This document shows positions 55,106 through 63,493 of a DNA stretch of 64,000 nucleotides, piece by piece. This DNA comes from PALSA-911 sp963743035. GTDB lineage: Bacteria; Pseudomonadota; Alphaproteobacteria; Acetobacterales; Acetobacteraceae. Positions within the stretch are counted from its first letter, which is position 1, and each line of letters opens with the position of its first letter. Made by a program: the position numbers and the translations under genes. The notes below the pieces were generated by a model. The model was not told the DNA's origin, made no database searches, and saw nothing but the letters and a program-made list of their open reading frames with translations. The stretch lies in the NCBI GenBank assembly GCA_963743035.1, contig CAVUOB010000005.1, forward strand, positions 1-64,000, written 5' to 3'.

Positions 55106-56641
55106 ATCGGGTATGCCGTTGGTGGCTTCCGTCGTTCCCGCCAAGGAGGTGGGTGCGTAGTCTCCGGGCAACCGGGACAGGGGAGCTTGGAGCACGGAAG
55201 GTGGGCAGGCCGTTGTCATTGGATGAGCTGTGAGCTCGCGTTAGTAGTTGGCCGCCCCTGCGACCAGCCCGGTTGCGCTGCGAGCGCGGATCCGTAGGTG
55301 TCGTGTTGCCCCGCCGGCTTCTGCACTGATCGGGAGAACGGCGATGAGGGTGATCGGACTGGACGTGCATCGAAGCTTTGCCCAGGTGGCGGAGCTGGAG
55401 AATGGCGTGCTGCGACAATGCGGCCGGGTAGACCTCGTCCGCGACAAGGTGCTGGCATTCGCGCGGACGCTGCGCGCCGACGACGAGGTCGTGCTGGAGG
55501 CGACCGGCAACACGATGGCGATCGTGCGCTTGCTGAAGCCGCATGTGGGCCGAGTGGTCATCGCCAATCCCTTGCAGGTTCGCGTGATCGCGGAGGCGAA
55601 GGTCAAGACGGACCGGATCGATGCGGCAGCACTCGCCCGCCTGCACGCGGCCGGATACCTGCCGGAAGTTTGGCAGCCCGACGAGCGAACCGAACTGCTG
55701 CGCACTCTGGTCGCGCGGCGGGCGAGCATCGTGCAGGGCATGACGCGCACCAAGAACCGCATTCACGCGGTGCTGCATGCGAACCTGATCCCGCCGTTCT
55801 CAGGCAAGCTGTTCATGGCGCCGGGCCGAAAGTGGCTGGCCGAGCAGCCCCTCGCCGTGCATGAGCGGTCTGCCGTGAACCGCTGGCTAACGGCGCTAGA
55901 TGCCATGGAGGAGGAGCTGAGGGCAGCCGAGGCGGCGGTCGCGTCCGCTTGCCTCGGCGATGATCGGGTCCGTCGGTTGATGACGATCGGTGGCATCAAC
56001 ATGGTGGTCGCGGCCGGGATACTGTCCGCAATTGGCGAGGTCAGCCGGTTCGCCTCGGCGGCGAAGCTGGTCAGCTATCTCGGCCTTGATCCCCGGGTCA
56101 GGCAATCCGGGGACCACGCGGCCCAGCACGGCCGAATCAGCAAACAGGGCCGCTCGCACGCACGAGGAATGCTGGTGGAAGCCGCCTGGGCCGCAGCAGT
56201 GACACCGGGGCCGCTGCGAGCCTTCTACGTCCGGGTGCAAGGCCGCAAGGGCAAGCAGGTCGCCGCCGTCGCGACCGCGCGCAAGATCGCCGTGCTGGCC
56301 TGGCATCTGCTCACGAAGGAGGAGGACTACGCGTTTGCCAGACCGGCGCTGGTGGCGATGAAGGAACGCCAAATGCAGCTCAAGGCAGGTGCCAAGTCGC
56401 GTCGCGGCGGGAACACGCCCGGAAAAGCGCGCGACTACAGCATCAAGACGCTGCGTGAGAAGGAGCGCGCCTTGGTCGAGCAGGCCGAGAAAGCTTACAC
56501 GCGATTCGTCAGTGCCTGGTCCGAGAAACCGAAGCCGGACAACGCGCGAGCACGAAACCGCGGCACGAAGGCAAAAACAGAGTAAGGCAACCGGAACACA
56601 ACTCGGCCCCGGGCAACTCCGGACTTGTCCAACGCATCCGT
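55106..56641 (+). mobile_element. IS110-family element inside IS256
   Basis: Boundaries are inferred by restoring the IS256 transposase: GGGGATTGGT on the left and GTCGAGTGG on the right join at a shared GT to give the uninterrupted codons. The element is about 1536 bp, with no terminal inverted repeats, as expected. A long non-coding left end (55106-55343, 238 bp) precedes the transposase, and the right end is only about 56 bp. Confidence 0.75.
55344..56585 (+). CDS. IS110-family DEDD transposase
   Basis: A 413-residue recombinase. The RuvC-like DEDD domain shows GLDVHRSFAQVAEL (Asp), VVLEATGNTMAIVRLL (Glu) and KTDRIDAAALARLHAAGYLP (Asp pair). The C-terminal Transposase_20 domain has GGINMVVAAGILSAIGEVSR, SYLGLDPRVRQSG and SKQGRSHARGMLVEAAW with the catalytic Ser region. 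GGGAGA precedes ATG 55344. No damage is seen, so it may be active. Members of this family are known to use a structured bridge RNA from the non-coding end. Confidence 0.9.
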   Translation: MRVIGLDVHRSFAQVAELENGVLRQCGRVDLVRDKVLAFARTLRADDEVVLEATGNTMAIVRLLKPHVGRVVIANPLQVRVIAEAKVKTDRIDAAALARLHAAGYLPEVWQPDERTELLRTLVARRASIVQGMTRTKNRIHAVLHANLIPPFSGKLFMAPGRKWLAEQPLAVHERSAVNRWLTALDAMEEELRAAEAAVASACLGDDRVRRLMTIGGINMVVAAGILSAIGEVSRFASAAKLVSYLGLDPRVRQSGDHAAQHGRISKQGRSHARGMLVEAAWAAAVTPGPLRAFYVRVQGRKGKQVAAVATARKIAVLAWHLLTKEEDYAFARPALVAMKERQMQLKAGAKSRRGGNTPGKARDYSIKTLREKERALVEQAEKAYTRFVSAWSEKPKPDNARARNRGTKAKTE

Positions 56642-57311
56642 CGAGTGGATCTTGCTGCGGTGCTGGGTGGGAAAATCCATGTGCGCCAGCACGTCAGCCT
56701 CACTGTCGTCGATGAACGCTGCGAGCTTCGGCCACTTGCCGCGGAGCTGGTCGGCCACGTGACGCAGCGTCTGGCTGGCGCTCGGGCGATCGGGCTGGAT
56801 GAATGCCTGACGGAGTGCGGCTGACACCATGCTCTGCTGCCCCTTCGGCACGTAGGACAGCGCGTTGCGCATCCAGTGAACGCGGCAGCGCTGCCAGGAG
56901 GCGCCGATTACTCGGCGGATCGCCGCCTTCAGCCCCTCGTGCGCGTCCGAGATGACGAGCTTCACCCCCTGCAGGCCGCGGCGGACCATGCTCTTGAGGA
57001 ACGTGGCCCAGAACGTCTCCGCCTCCGATGGCCCGATGTGCAGACCGACGATCTCCCGCCTGCCCTCGGTGTTGGCCGCCACAGCGATTATCGCGGCGAC
57101 CGAGACGATGCGGCCGCCCTCGCGCTGCTTGAGGTAGGTGGCATCCAGCCAAAGATACGGCCACTCGCCGACCAGAGGGCGATCGAGGAAGGCGCCGACA
57201 CGATCGTCGATGTCCTTGCACAACTTGCTGACGGTGCTCTTGCTGATCCCGGCCAGCCCCATCGCCTGCACCAGGTCGTCCACGCGCCGGGTCGAGACGC
57301 CGCTGACCCCG

Positions 57312-57415
57312 TTGATCCGCTTCGCGGCTCAACCCTGGATCACCGCGACCAGGGCCTTCTCCGAGGTTTTCCTGGGCTCGAGGAAGGGAGGGACTTGAGC
57401 CGCGAAGCGGATCAA
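57312..57415. repeat. Perfect 21-bp inverted repeat inside the IS256 transposase
   Basis: A 21-bp sequence at 57312-57332 (TTGATCCG...CGGCTCAA) recurs as its exact reverse complement at 57395-57415, with a 62-bp spacer. The spacer is normal IS256 coding sequence, whereas the two arms replace family residues and introduce a stop. They look like added DNA. Confidence 0.7.
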
Positions 57416-57740
57416 GGCTGCCCCGCCGCAGTTTGGGGATCCGAAGCTGCAGGGCGCCGAGCCGCGTGTCCAGGGTGCGATCCCGATAGCCGTTCCGATA
57501 GGTGGTGCGATCGCCGGATCGCTCGTGCCGGCCGGCGCCGATCAGCCCTTCCACATCGGTCTCCATCAGCAGCTGCACCACGGCCTCGGCCACGCTGCGC
57601 AGAAAGTCGCCGTCTCCGGCTTTGGCCAGCAACTCGGCCAGCGGTAATGTCTCCTCGGTCATCGGGTCCTCTTGGCGTCAGGGGGAAGTCTCGCAACTCC
57701 ATCTTAGCCAGCCGATCCGATGGCCACCTCCGCCTACACC

Positions 57741-57840
57741 GTTGTCGTCACCGAATTTCCACCACGTCCACGGACACTACCATGTCAATCGGCATGCGCG
57801 ATTGGGCACACAGGTCCTGATCAGGGAGCGCTGGTATTAC
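57741..57840 (-). pseudogene. Fragment resembling the 3' end of an IS630-type transposase
   Basis: On the minus strand this stretch ends RMPIDMVVSVDVVEIR and a stop, similar to the end of the IS630-type transposase on the other side of IS256 (RIMSMVTSVNVVEIA). The rest is missing, cut by the IS5 element on the right. Only a short match, so tentative. Confidence 0.4.
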
Positions 57841-59004
57841 GAGACCTGTGCGCGGGTGGCTTGATCCGACGCGATCCGATCTGTTTCCATTCCGGCTGCA
57901 ACCGGGTGGAGGCAGCCATGGCGCGGCGTCGGATCGGGCAGGAGCGGTTTGCCGTTGGTAGCTCGACCTCTGGCAAGAGCACGTCGCTGGATGAGATTTC
58001 CCTCCTGCTGGATTGGACAGAATTGGATCGACTGTTTGGCGGTATCTCGGCTTCGGCGAAAGGCGAGCCGGGCTGGCCGCCGCTCGCTCTTCTCCGCGCG
58101 CTGTTGCTCGCGACGTGGCACGACCTCTCTGACGTGCGTTTGGCCGAAGCGCTCGATGATCGCGCCAGCTTCCGGCGGTTTTGTGGCTTCGCGAGCTATG
58201 AGCCAACGCCGGAACGGACCGCCTTCGTCCGCTTCCGCGCGGCGTTGGTGCGTCGCGGGCTTGACCGCCCCCTGTTCGAGGCTGTTACCCGTCAGCTCGA
58301 TCAACGTGGGGTGGTGATACGCACCGGCACTTTGGTGGACGCGACGCTGCTTCCGTCTGCCAGCATCCAGCACGACGGCGAAGCGCGTTGGGCTGGTCAT
58401 CGCCGGCGCAAGCCGGTGCACGGCTACAAGGCCCACGTCGCCACTGACCAGGAGGCGGGTCTCATCCGTGGCGTCGAGATCACCACCGCCAACGTCCACG
58501 ATGCAGCGGAACTCGCCGCCATCCTGCCCGACGCACCCGGAGACACATACGGCGACACCGCCTATTCGGGCAGCAAACCTGAAGCAGCCATTCGCGCCCG
58601 AGGCGGCACGCCCCGCGTCGTGCACGCGGGCACCTGGGGTGGGACCAAAGCGCTTGCCCAGCTGAAGGCTCACAACGCCGAAGTGCGGCGGGTGCGGGCC
58701 GGGATCGAGAAGGTGTTCGGCACGTGCAAGCGCTCCTACGGCCTACGCCGGATGCATTGGCTCGGCCTGGCCAAGGCTGGTCTGCAGGTTCGGCTTACGG
58801 CAATCGCCTATAACTTGCGCCGGAGCTGGCGTCTGATCCCGGTTGTGGCTGGATGAACGACACCCGGACTCTGCCCGAGGCAAGGCAAAAAGACACATGC
58901 TGCGATGAATGAGGGCGATACGCCCAGGGCTACGCCTCATGTCCTCCGATATCAGCCACCACCATCAAATCCTGGCCCAAGCCAACCACCCGCACTCAGG
59001 TCTC
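57841..59004 (+). mobile_element. IS5-family element
   Basis: A 1164-bp element with inverted ends GAGACCTG...GCGGGTGG on the left and the matching CAGGTCTC on the right; ATTAC lies on both sides (57836-57840 and 59005-59009), a likely target duplication overlapping TTA. It contains one intact transposase gene. Confidence 0.75.
57918..58856 (+). CDS. IS5-family transposase
   Basis: 312 residues from MARRRIGQERFAVGSST. N-terminal domain: WPPLALLRALLLATWHDLSD and RASFRRFCGFASYEPTPERT. DDE residues: GTLVDATLLPSA, TYGDTAYSGSKPE and GIEKVFGTCKRSYG. The frame is open upstream to 57720, outside the element, so ATG 57918 is chosen. No damage seen. Confidence 0.85.
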   Translation: MARRRIGQERFAVGSSTSGKSTSLDEISLLLDWTELDRLFGGISASAKGEPGWPPLALLRALLLATWHDLSDVRLAEALDDRASFRRFCGFASYEPTPERTAFVRFRAALVRRGLDRPLFEAVTRQLDQRGVVIRTGTLVDATLLPSASIQHDGEARWAGHRRRKPVHGYKAHVATDQEAGLIRGVEITTANVHDAAELAAILPDAPGDTYGDTAYSGSKPEAAIRARGGTPRVVHAGTWGGTKALAQLKAHNAEVRRVRAGIEKVFGTCKRSYGLRRMHWLGLAKAGLQVRLTAIAYNLRRSWRLIPVVAG

Positions 59005-59481
59005 ATTACGCCAGGACCGGCGGCGGGACGTGCCATGCTTTTCAATCAACCATTCACCTGCCCCGCCGAGTTTAAGGCCCGTGCTGTCCACGAACAGATG
59101 AAGCGGACCAGTTCCGGACCGGCGGAGTGGCGGTAGTTCCAGCGTTCTGCTCCGGCGGCACATCGTGGAATGATCCGGGACGGTGAGTGCGAGCCCCAGC
59201 AGCGCGATGACTGAACCAATGAGCCCCTCTGTTTGCCGTAAGGCCAAACGGTAGACCGCGCGCATTGTCAGCGCCATGGTGATCGCCAGGGCCGAATAAT
59301 GTCGCTGGCCACCGGGCGTGGTGCGCGGTTCCGCCCGCCATGCCGCTATCGCCTCGTCCGTGAACCAGACGGTCAGGCTGCCTCGCCGTCTCAATGCCGC
59401 GTCGTATTCCGGCCAGTTCGTGACCCGATTGCGAGGCTTCAGAATGTGATGGCGGTGCTCGGCGTGGTGTTTGAACGGCAC
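59005..59481 (-). pseudogene. Proximal half of an IS5/IS903-type transposase
   Basis: Reads HHAEHRHHILKPRNRVTNWP, RRRGSLTVWFTDEAIAAWR, RTTPGGQRHYSALAITMALT, FVDSTGLKLGGAGEWLIEKH and GTSRRRSWR, then stops being homologous at the IS5 right end. This is the N-terminal half with the first DDE Asp (FVDSTGLK). The second half lies at 53527-53710. Confidence 0.75.
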
Positions 59482-59551
59482 GGCGGCTGTCCCGATGATG
59501 AATGGGATCACCCTGCGCCGGCCAGGCATCGACCACTAAACTCAGCCGGGA

Positions 59552-60431
59552 TCCATGCAACACCGTCATCCAGGAGGTCCCCGAGTTGCGCATCGTCGAC
59601 CAGGATCTGTGGGACCGGGTCCAGGTCCGCCTGGCGGAGCAAGAGGCTTCGCCACCCAGGAAGGCGGGGGTCGACCCCAATCACCACTTCTGGGAACGGC
59701 GGCGGCCGAAGCATCTGCTGACCGGCAAGATCGTCTGCAGCTCCTGCGCGAGCCCTTTCTCGGCACTGGGAAAGGACTATCTGGGCTGCCTGGCCGCAAA
59801 ACATGGCACGTGCCGCAACATTTCGCGTGTTCGGCGCGGGTCCGTCGAGAAGCGGGTACTCGACGCCCTCCGTCATCAGCTAATGCAGCCCGAGCACGTT
59901 GAACTGTTCGTCAAGGAGTTCACCACCGAATGGAGCCGGCTGACCGTCAAGGCAGCTGCCAGTGCCGAGGCCGACCAACGAGAGCTGGCAGCTTGGGAGC
60001 TGCAAGCTTGCCAACCTCGTCGATGCAATCGCGGACGGTGTATGCGCCTGGCCTGCAGCAGCAGCTCGACGAGTTGGAAACCCGCCGGACGACTTTACAA
60101 GGTTACCTCGCCCAGCCCGCCATGCCGTCGCCGATGCCGCATACGAATCTCGCCGAAGTCTACCGCCGCAAGCTTACCAAACTCCATGAGGCTGTTCAGG
60201 GCCAGAACGATCCTGCGGCTCTCGAAGCGAGCCCGCGCCCTGGTCGATCGAGTCATCGTCAGCCCCCCGAAGGATGACGGGCCGCCTGGGATCGAGTTGA
60301 TCGGAGAACTCACGGCAATGCTGGGGATCGCAGGCCTGGCATCGGCCAAGGAGGATTGCGCGAGCACCCAGGGTGTCCTCAGCATGTTCGCCAGTGCGGT
60401 AAAAGCGGCTTCAGGGGGCAAAGCCCCCTGA
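59552..60431 (+). pseudogene. Large serine recombinase, C-terminal fragment
   Basis: Begins VIQEVPELRIVDQDLWDRVQ and contains the recombinase zinc ribbon (LTGKIVCSSCASPFSALGKD, CLAAKHGTCRN) and a helical region (VEKRVLDALRHQLMQPEHVE). The frame leaves near 59995 (LQQQLDELETRRTTLQGYL in another frame) and returns near 60220 (RARALVDRVIVSPPKDD). The N-terminal catalytic Ser domain is absent, replaced by the IS903-type remnant. It ends 28 bp before the next core gene and may be a leftover of the integrase of the island. Confidence 0.75.
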
Positions 60432-60459
60432 CCTTGTTTCGATTGCGCCGACCCCCGGG

Positions 60460-61046
60460 TCAGAGTGTGACGCAGGCCTCGTCGAAGCTCAGGCGGGGGA
60501 GCGGGCGAACACGCCGGACGGGTCGCCGTAGCCGATATTGACCAGGAAGTTGGACCGCCAGCCGCGATCCTGCAGGAAGATTTCGTCGACCTTGGCGTTG
60601 TCGAAGCCGGACATTGGGCCGGTATCCAGGCCGATGGCGCGGGCGGCCATGATCAAATAGGCGCCCTGCAGCGTCCCGTTGCGGAAGGCGGTGGTGGCGG
60701 CCAGGCCTTCGTTGCTGGTGAACCAGGACCGGGCGTCCGGGTTGTGCGGGAAGAGCTGCGGCAGCTTTTCGTAGAAGCGCGGGTCGTAGGCGATGATCGC
60801 CACGACCGGGGCCGACAGGGTCTTTTCCAGATTGCCGCTGGAGAGTGCCGGTGCGAGGCGTTCCTTAGCTTCCTTGCTGTGCAGAAACAGGAAGCGCGCG
60901 GGGGAGGAATTGGCCGAGGTCGGGCCGTATTTCAGGATGTCGTAGATTTCATGGATCTGGGCGTCGGTGACCGGACGATCGGTCCATTTGTTGTGCGAGC
61001 GCGCATTCGTAAGCAACGCGTCAAGCGCGCTCTGGTCGATGGTCAT
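60460..61046 (-). pseudogene. Malonic semialdehyde reductase-like nitroreductase, late frameshift
   Basis: 185 residues are open, from MTIDQSALDALLTNARSHNK; the FMN and family blocks YGPTSANSSPARFLFLHSKE, GLDTGPMSGFDNAKVDEIFL and LVNIGYGDPSGVFARSP are present. The family normally continues with about ten residues of the form RLSFDEACVTL; exactly this sequence is found in the next frame and stops at 60460. One C is missing in the run near 60493-60497. The RutE/YdfG-like role, reduction of malonic semialdehyde, is inferred from similarity. Confidence 0.8.
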
Positions 61047-61085
61047 TCTGATATTCCTATGGCTTGGGACGCGCGACTATACGCG

Positions 61086-61649
61086 TCAGAAATCGACCTG
61101 TTCAACCGCGACCACTTCCGGGACGTAGTGGCGCAGCATGTTCTCAATGCCATGCTTCAGCGTGGCGCGCGAGGACGGGCAGCCGGAGCAGGAACCCTGC
61201 ATGTGCAGCTTCACCACGCCTTCGCGGAAACCGCGGAAGACAATGTCGCCGCCGTCGCTGGCGACCGCGGGGCGGACGCGGGTGTCGAGCAGTTCCTTGA
61301 TCTGCGCGACGATCTCCATGTCCTCGGGGGCGACGTCCTCGTCGGCGTCCTCATCCTGATGGGACGCTTCCATGACCGGGCGGCCGGCGACGAAATGCTC
61401 CATGATGGCCCCGAGGACCTGCGGCTTCAGCGCCTGCCAGTCGGTCTCGTCGGTCTTGGTGACGGTGATGAAATCGGCCCCGAGGAACACACGGGAAATG
61501 CCAGGCAGGGCGAACAGCGCGCCGGCGAGCGGGCTGCGCGCGGCGACATCGGGGCTGGCGAAATCGGCGGTGCCGGTGCCCATGACGTCGCGACCGGGCA
61601 GGAACTTCAGCGTTGCGGGGTTCGGCGTGCCTTCGGTTTCGATGAACAT
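61086..61649 (-). CDS. NifU-domain Fe-S scaffold protein (Nfu type)
   Basis: 187 residues: N-terminal Nfu domain (MFIETEGTPNPATLKFLPGR, SRVFLGADFITVTK), an acidic linker, and a C-terminal NifU domain with the cluster-binding CSGCPSS (IKELLDTRVRPAVASDGGDI, GVVKLHMQGSCSGCPSS). It delivers Fe-S clusters to target enzymes. ATG 61649 is chosen over an upstream in-frame ATG because it gives the standard MFIETE start. Confidence 0.9.
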   Translation of the reverse strand: MFIETEGTPNPATLKFLPGRDVMGTGTADFASPDVAARSPLAGALFALPGISRVFLGADFITVTKTDETDWQALKPQVLGAIMEHFVAGRPVMEASHQDEDADEDVAPEDMEIVAQIKELLDTRVRPAVASDGGDIVFRGFREGVVKLHMQGSCSGCPSSRATLKHGIENMLRHYVPEVVAVEQVDF

Positions 61650-61960
61650 TTGCCCTGGCCTTTCCTGGGTAGATCTTGCGGAGAGCGGTTCCATGGAAAG
61701 CGGACCGCACAGGTCCACTCTGCAGCACGCTACATCGGCGCAACGGGCTGAAATGGCAAGGGGGACGCCCCCTGGATGGCGTGGCGGCGGCGAGCGGAGC
61801 TACAACCCAAGATAGAATATTTCTCTGGACGAACGGAAAAGCGGATATTAATAATTGAACTTCAACCTATAATGGGATGTGGGAGGCCTGGACCTTGTCC
61901 GTCGTCAACCGGCCTCCGGGTCTCGTCTCCGGCGTCGCGTCCGCCGACGGCTGAGCGGCG
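61650..61960. other. Gap between Nfu and MBOAT genes
   Basis: A 311-bp divergent intergenic stretch. Around 61810-61870 the DNA is AT-rich and probably holds promoter elements for the MBOAT gene. No small gene or tRNA is seen. Confidence 0.4.
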
Positions 61961-63487
61961 GTGCTGTTCAACTCCCATGTGTTCGTCTTCGTCTTCCTGC
62001 CGGTTTCGCTGGCCGGGTTCTTTGCCCTCGCCCGGCTCGGACGGCCGCTCGCCTCGGTGTGGCTGATCTCGATGTCGCTGGTGTTCTACGGCTGGTGGAA
62101 CCCGGCATTCCTGCCGCTGCTCGGCGTGTCTGTGCTGGGTAATTTCGCGATCTCGCGCTTGCTGCTGGCGCTGGCGGGGTGGCAGCGGTTGCAGGGCTGG
62201 CTGCTCGGTGCGGCGATTGCGCTCAACCTCGCCGCATTGCTGCACTACAAATATCTGGCGTCGATCTTGGGGTTCCTGCGCCTGCATGGCGTCACGGACC
62301 TGGCCTTCGCCGATCCCGCCCTGCCGCTGGGAATCAGCTTCTTCACCTTCACCCAGATCGGCTACCTGCTGGATTGCCGGGGCGCGTCCCCGGTGGTGCG
62401 GCGCGGTGCGGGGTGGCTGGACTATGCGCTGTTCGTGACATTCTTCCCGCATCTGATCGCCGGGCCGATCCTGCATCACCGCGAGATGATGCCGCAGTTC
62501 TCGGTGCCGGAGAATTTCCGCCCCATCGGGGCCAATCTGGCGGCGGGGCTGGGCATCTTCACGCTCGGGCTGCTGAAGAAATGCCTGCTGGCCGACCCGA
62601 CCGGAACCGTGGTTGGGCCGGGTTTCGCCCAGGCCGACACGCTGGCGCTGTTCGCGGCCTGGCAGGTGGCGCTGTCCTATTCGCTGCAGCTCTATTTCGA
62701 TTTCTCCGGCTACTCGGACATGGCGGTCGGGTTGGCGCGGATGTTCAATCTGCGCTTTCCCGTTAATTTCAACTCCCCGTACAAGGCCGGCTCGGTCATC
62801 GAGTACTGGCAGCGCTGGCACATCACGCTGACGCGCTACCTGACCCAGTACCTGTTCAATCCGCTGACGATGGCGCTGCTGCGCCGCCGAGCGGCGCGCG
62901 GTTTGCCGATCGGCCGCGCGGCGCAGGCCTCGGCGGGCGGATTTGCGATGACGCTGGCGCTGCCGCTTGGCGTGACGATGGGGCTGGCCGGCGTCTGGCA
63001 TGGCGCGGGCTGGACCTTTCTCGTGTTCGGGCTGCTGCACGCCTTCTACCTGGCGGTCAATCACGTCTGGCGGATTTTTGTCCCCATGCCCGGCCGGCAG
63101 TTCCCGGCGCCGTTGGCCGTGGGCCTGACCTATCTGGCGGTGCTGGTGGGCGCGGTGTTCTTCCGCGCGCCCAGCCTGTCGGGTGCGTTCGACCTGCTGG
63201 CGGGGATGGCCGGGATGCATGGGACCGGGTTTGCGATCCCCGCGGATGCGAAGGCGCAGGGCAGGCTGGCGCTGGATATGGGCTGGCTCGGCCTGCTGTA
63301 CGCCATCGTCTGGGGGGCGCCGAACACGCAAGAGATCATGGGCGAGGCCCATGTCCAGGGCCGGGGCCGGGTCCCGGCGTGGCGCTGGCGGCCGTCGCTG
63401 CCCTGGGCGGTCGGGTTCGGGGTTGCCGCCGCGATCGGGCTGCTGTCGATCGGCGGCACCGGCGAATTCCTCTATTTCCAGTTCTGA
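61961..63487 (+). CDS. MBOAT-family O-acyltransferase (AlgI-like)
   Basis: 508 residues with about 11 predicted membrane helices. Family blocks are MLFNSHVFVFVFLPVSLAGF at the start, WWNPAFLPLLGVSVLGN, SYSLQLYFDFSGYSDMAVGL, SVIEYWQRWHITLTRYLTQY and the catalytic His in GVWHGAGWTFLVFGLLHAF. AlgI-type proteins pass acyl groups across the inner membrane to modify exported polysaccharides. GTG start at 61961. The next gene encodes a GDS-motif partner protein, as in many MBOAT operons. Confidence 0.9.
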   Translation: MLFNSHVFVFVFLPVSLAGFFALARLGRPLASVWLISMSLVFYGWWNPAFLPLLGVSVLGNFAISRLLLALAGWQRLQGWLLGAAIALNLAALLHYKYLASILGFLRLHGVTDLAFADPALPLGISFFTFTQIGYLLDCRGASPVVRRGAGWLDYALFVTFFPHLIAGPILHHREMMPQFSVPENFRPIGANLAAGLGIFTLGLLKKCLLADPTGTVVGPGFAQADTLALFAAWQVALSYSLQLYFDFSGYSDMAVGLARMFNLRFPVNFNSPYKAGSVIEYWQRWHITLTRYLTQYLFNPLTMALLRRRAARGLPIGRAAQASAGGFAMTLALPLGVTMGLAGVWHGAGWTFLVFGLLHAFYLAVNHVWRIFVPMPGRQFPAPLAVGLTYLAVLVGAVFFRAPSLSGAFDLLAGMAGMHGTGFAIPADAKAQGRLALDMGWLGLLYAIVWGAPNTQEIMGEAHVQGRGRVPAWRWRPSLPWAVGFGVAAAIGLLSIGGTGEFLYFQF

Positions 63488-63493
63488 TCGCGG

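Larger units (their letters stand above)
54881..57662 (-). pseudogene. IS256 transposase, split and frameshifted
   Basis: Pieces in order: MTEETLPLAELLAKAGDGDF to RTLDTRLGALQLRIPKLRRG (57662-57420); a disturbed stretch with a 21-bp inverted repeat and an in-frame TGA (57420-57310); GVSTRRVDDLVQAMGLAGIS to WLDATYLKQREGG, VISDAHEGLKAAIRR and MDFPTQHRSKIHST (to 56642). The IS110 insertion follows, and the C-terminal part NPLERLNKEVKRRADVVGI is at 55105-54881. Deleting IS110 restores HST-NPLERL exactly. Confidence 0.85.
54858..57740 (-). mobile_element. IS256-family element interrupted by IS110
   Basis: The ends are GGTGTAG, three variable bases, GAGGTGGCCAT, GGATC on both sides, inverted. Removing the inner IS110 leaves about 1.35 kb, normal for IS256. 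Transposase (minus strand) begins at 57662. No target duplication is apparent. Confidence 0.75.
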
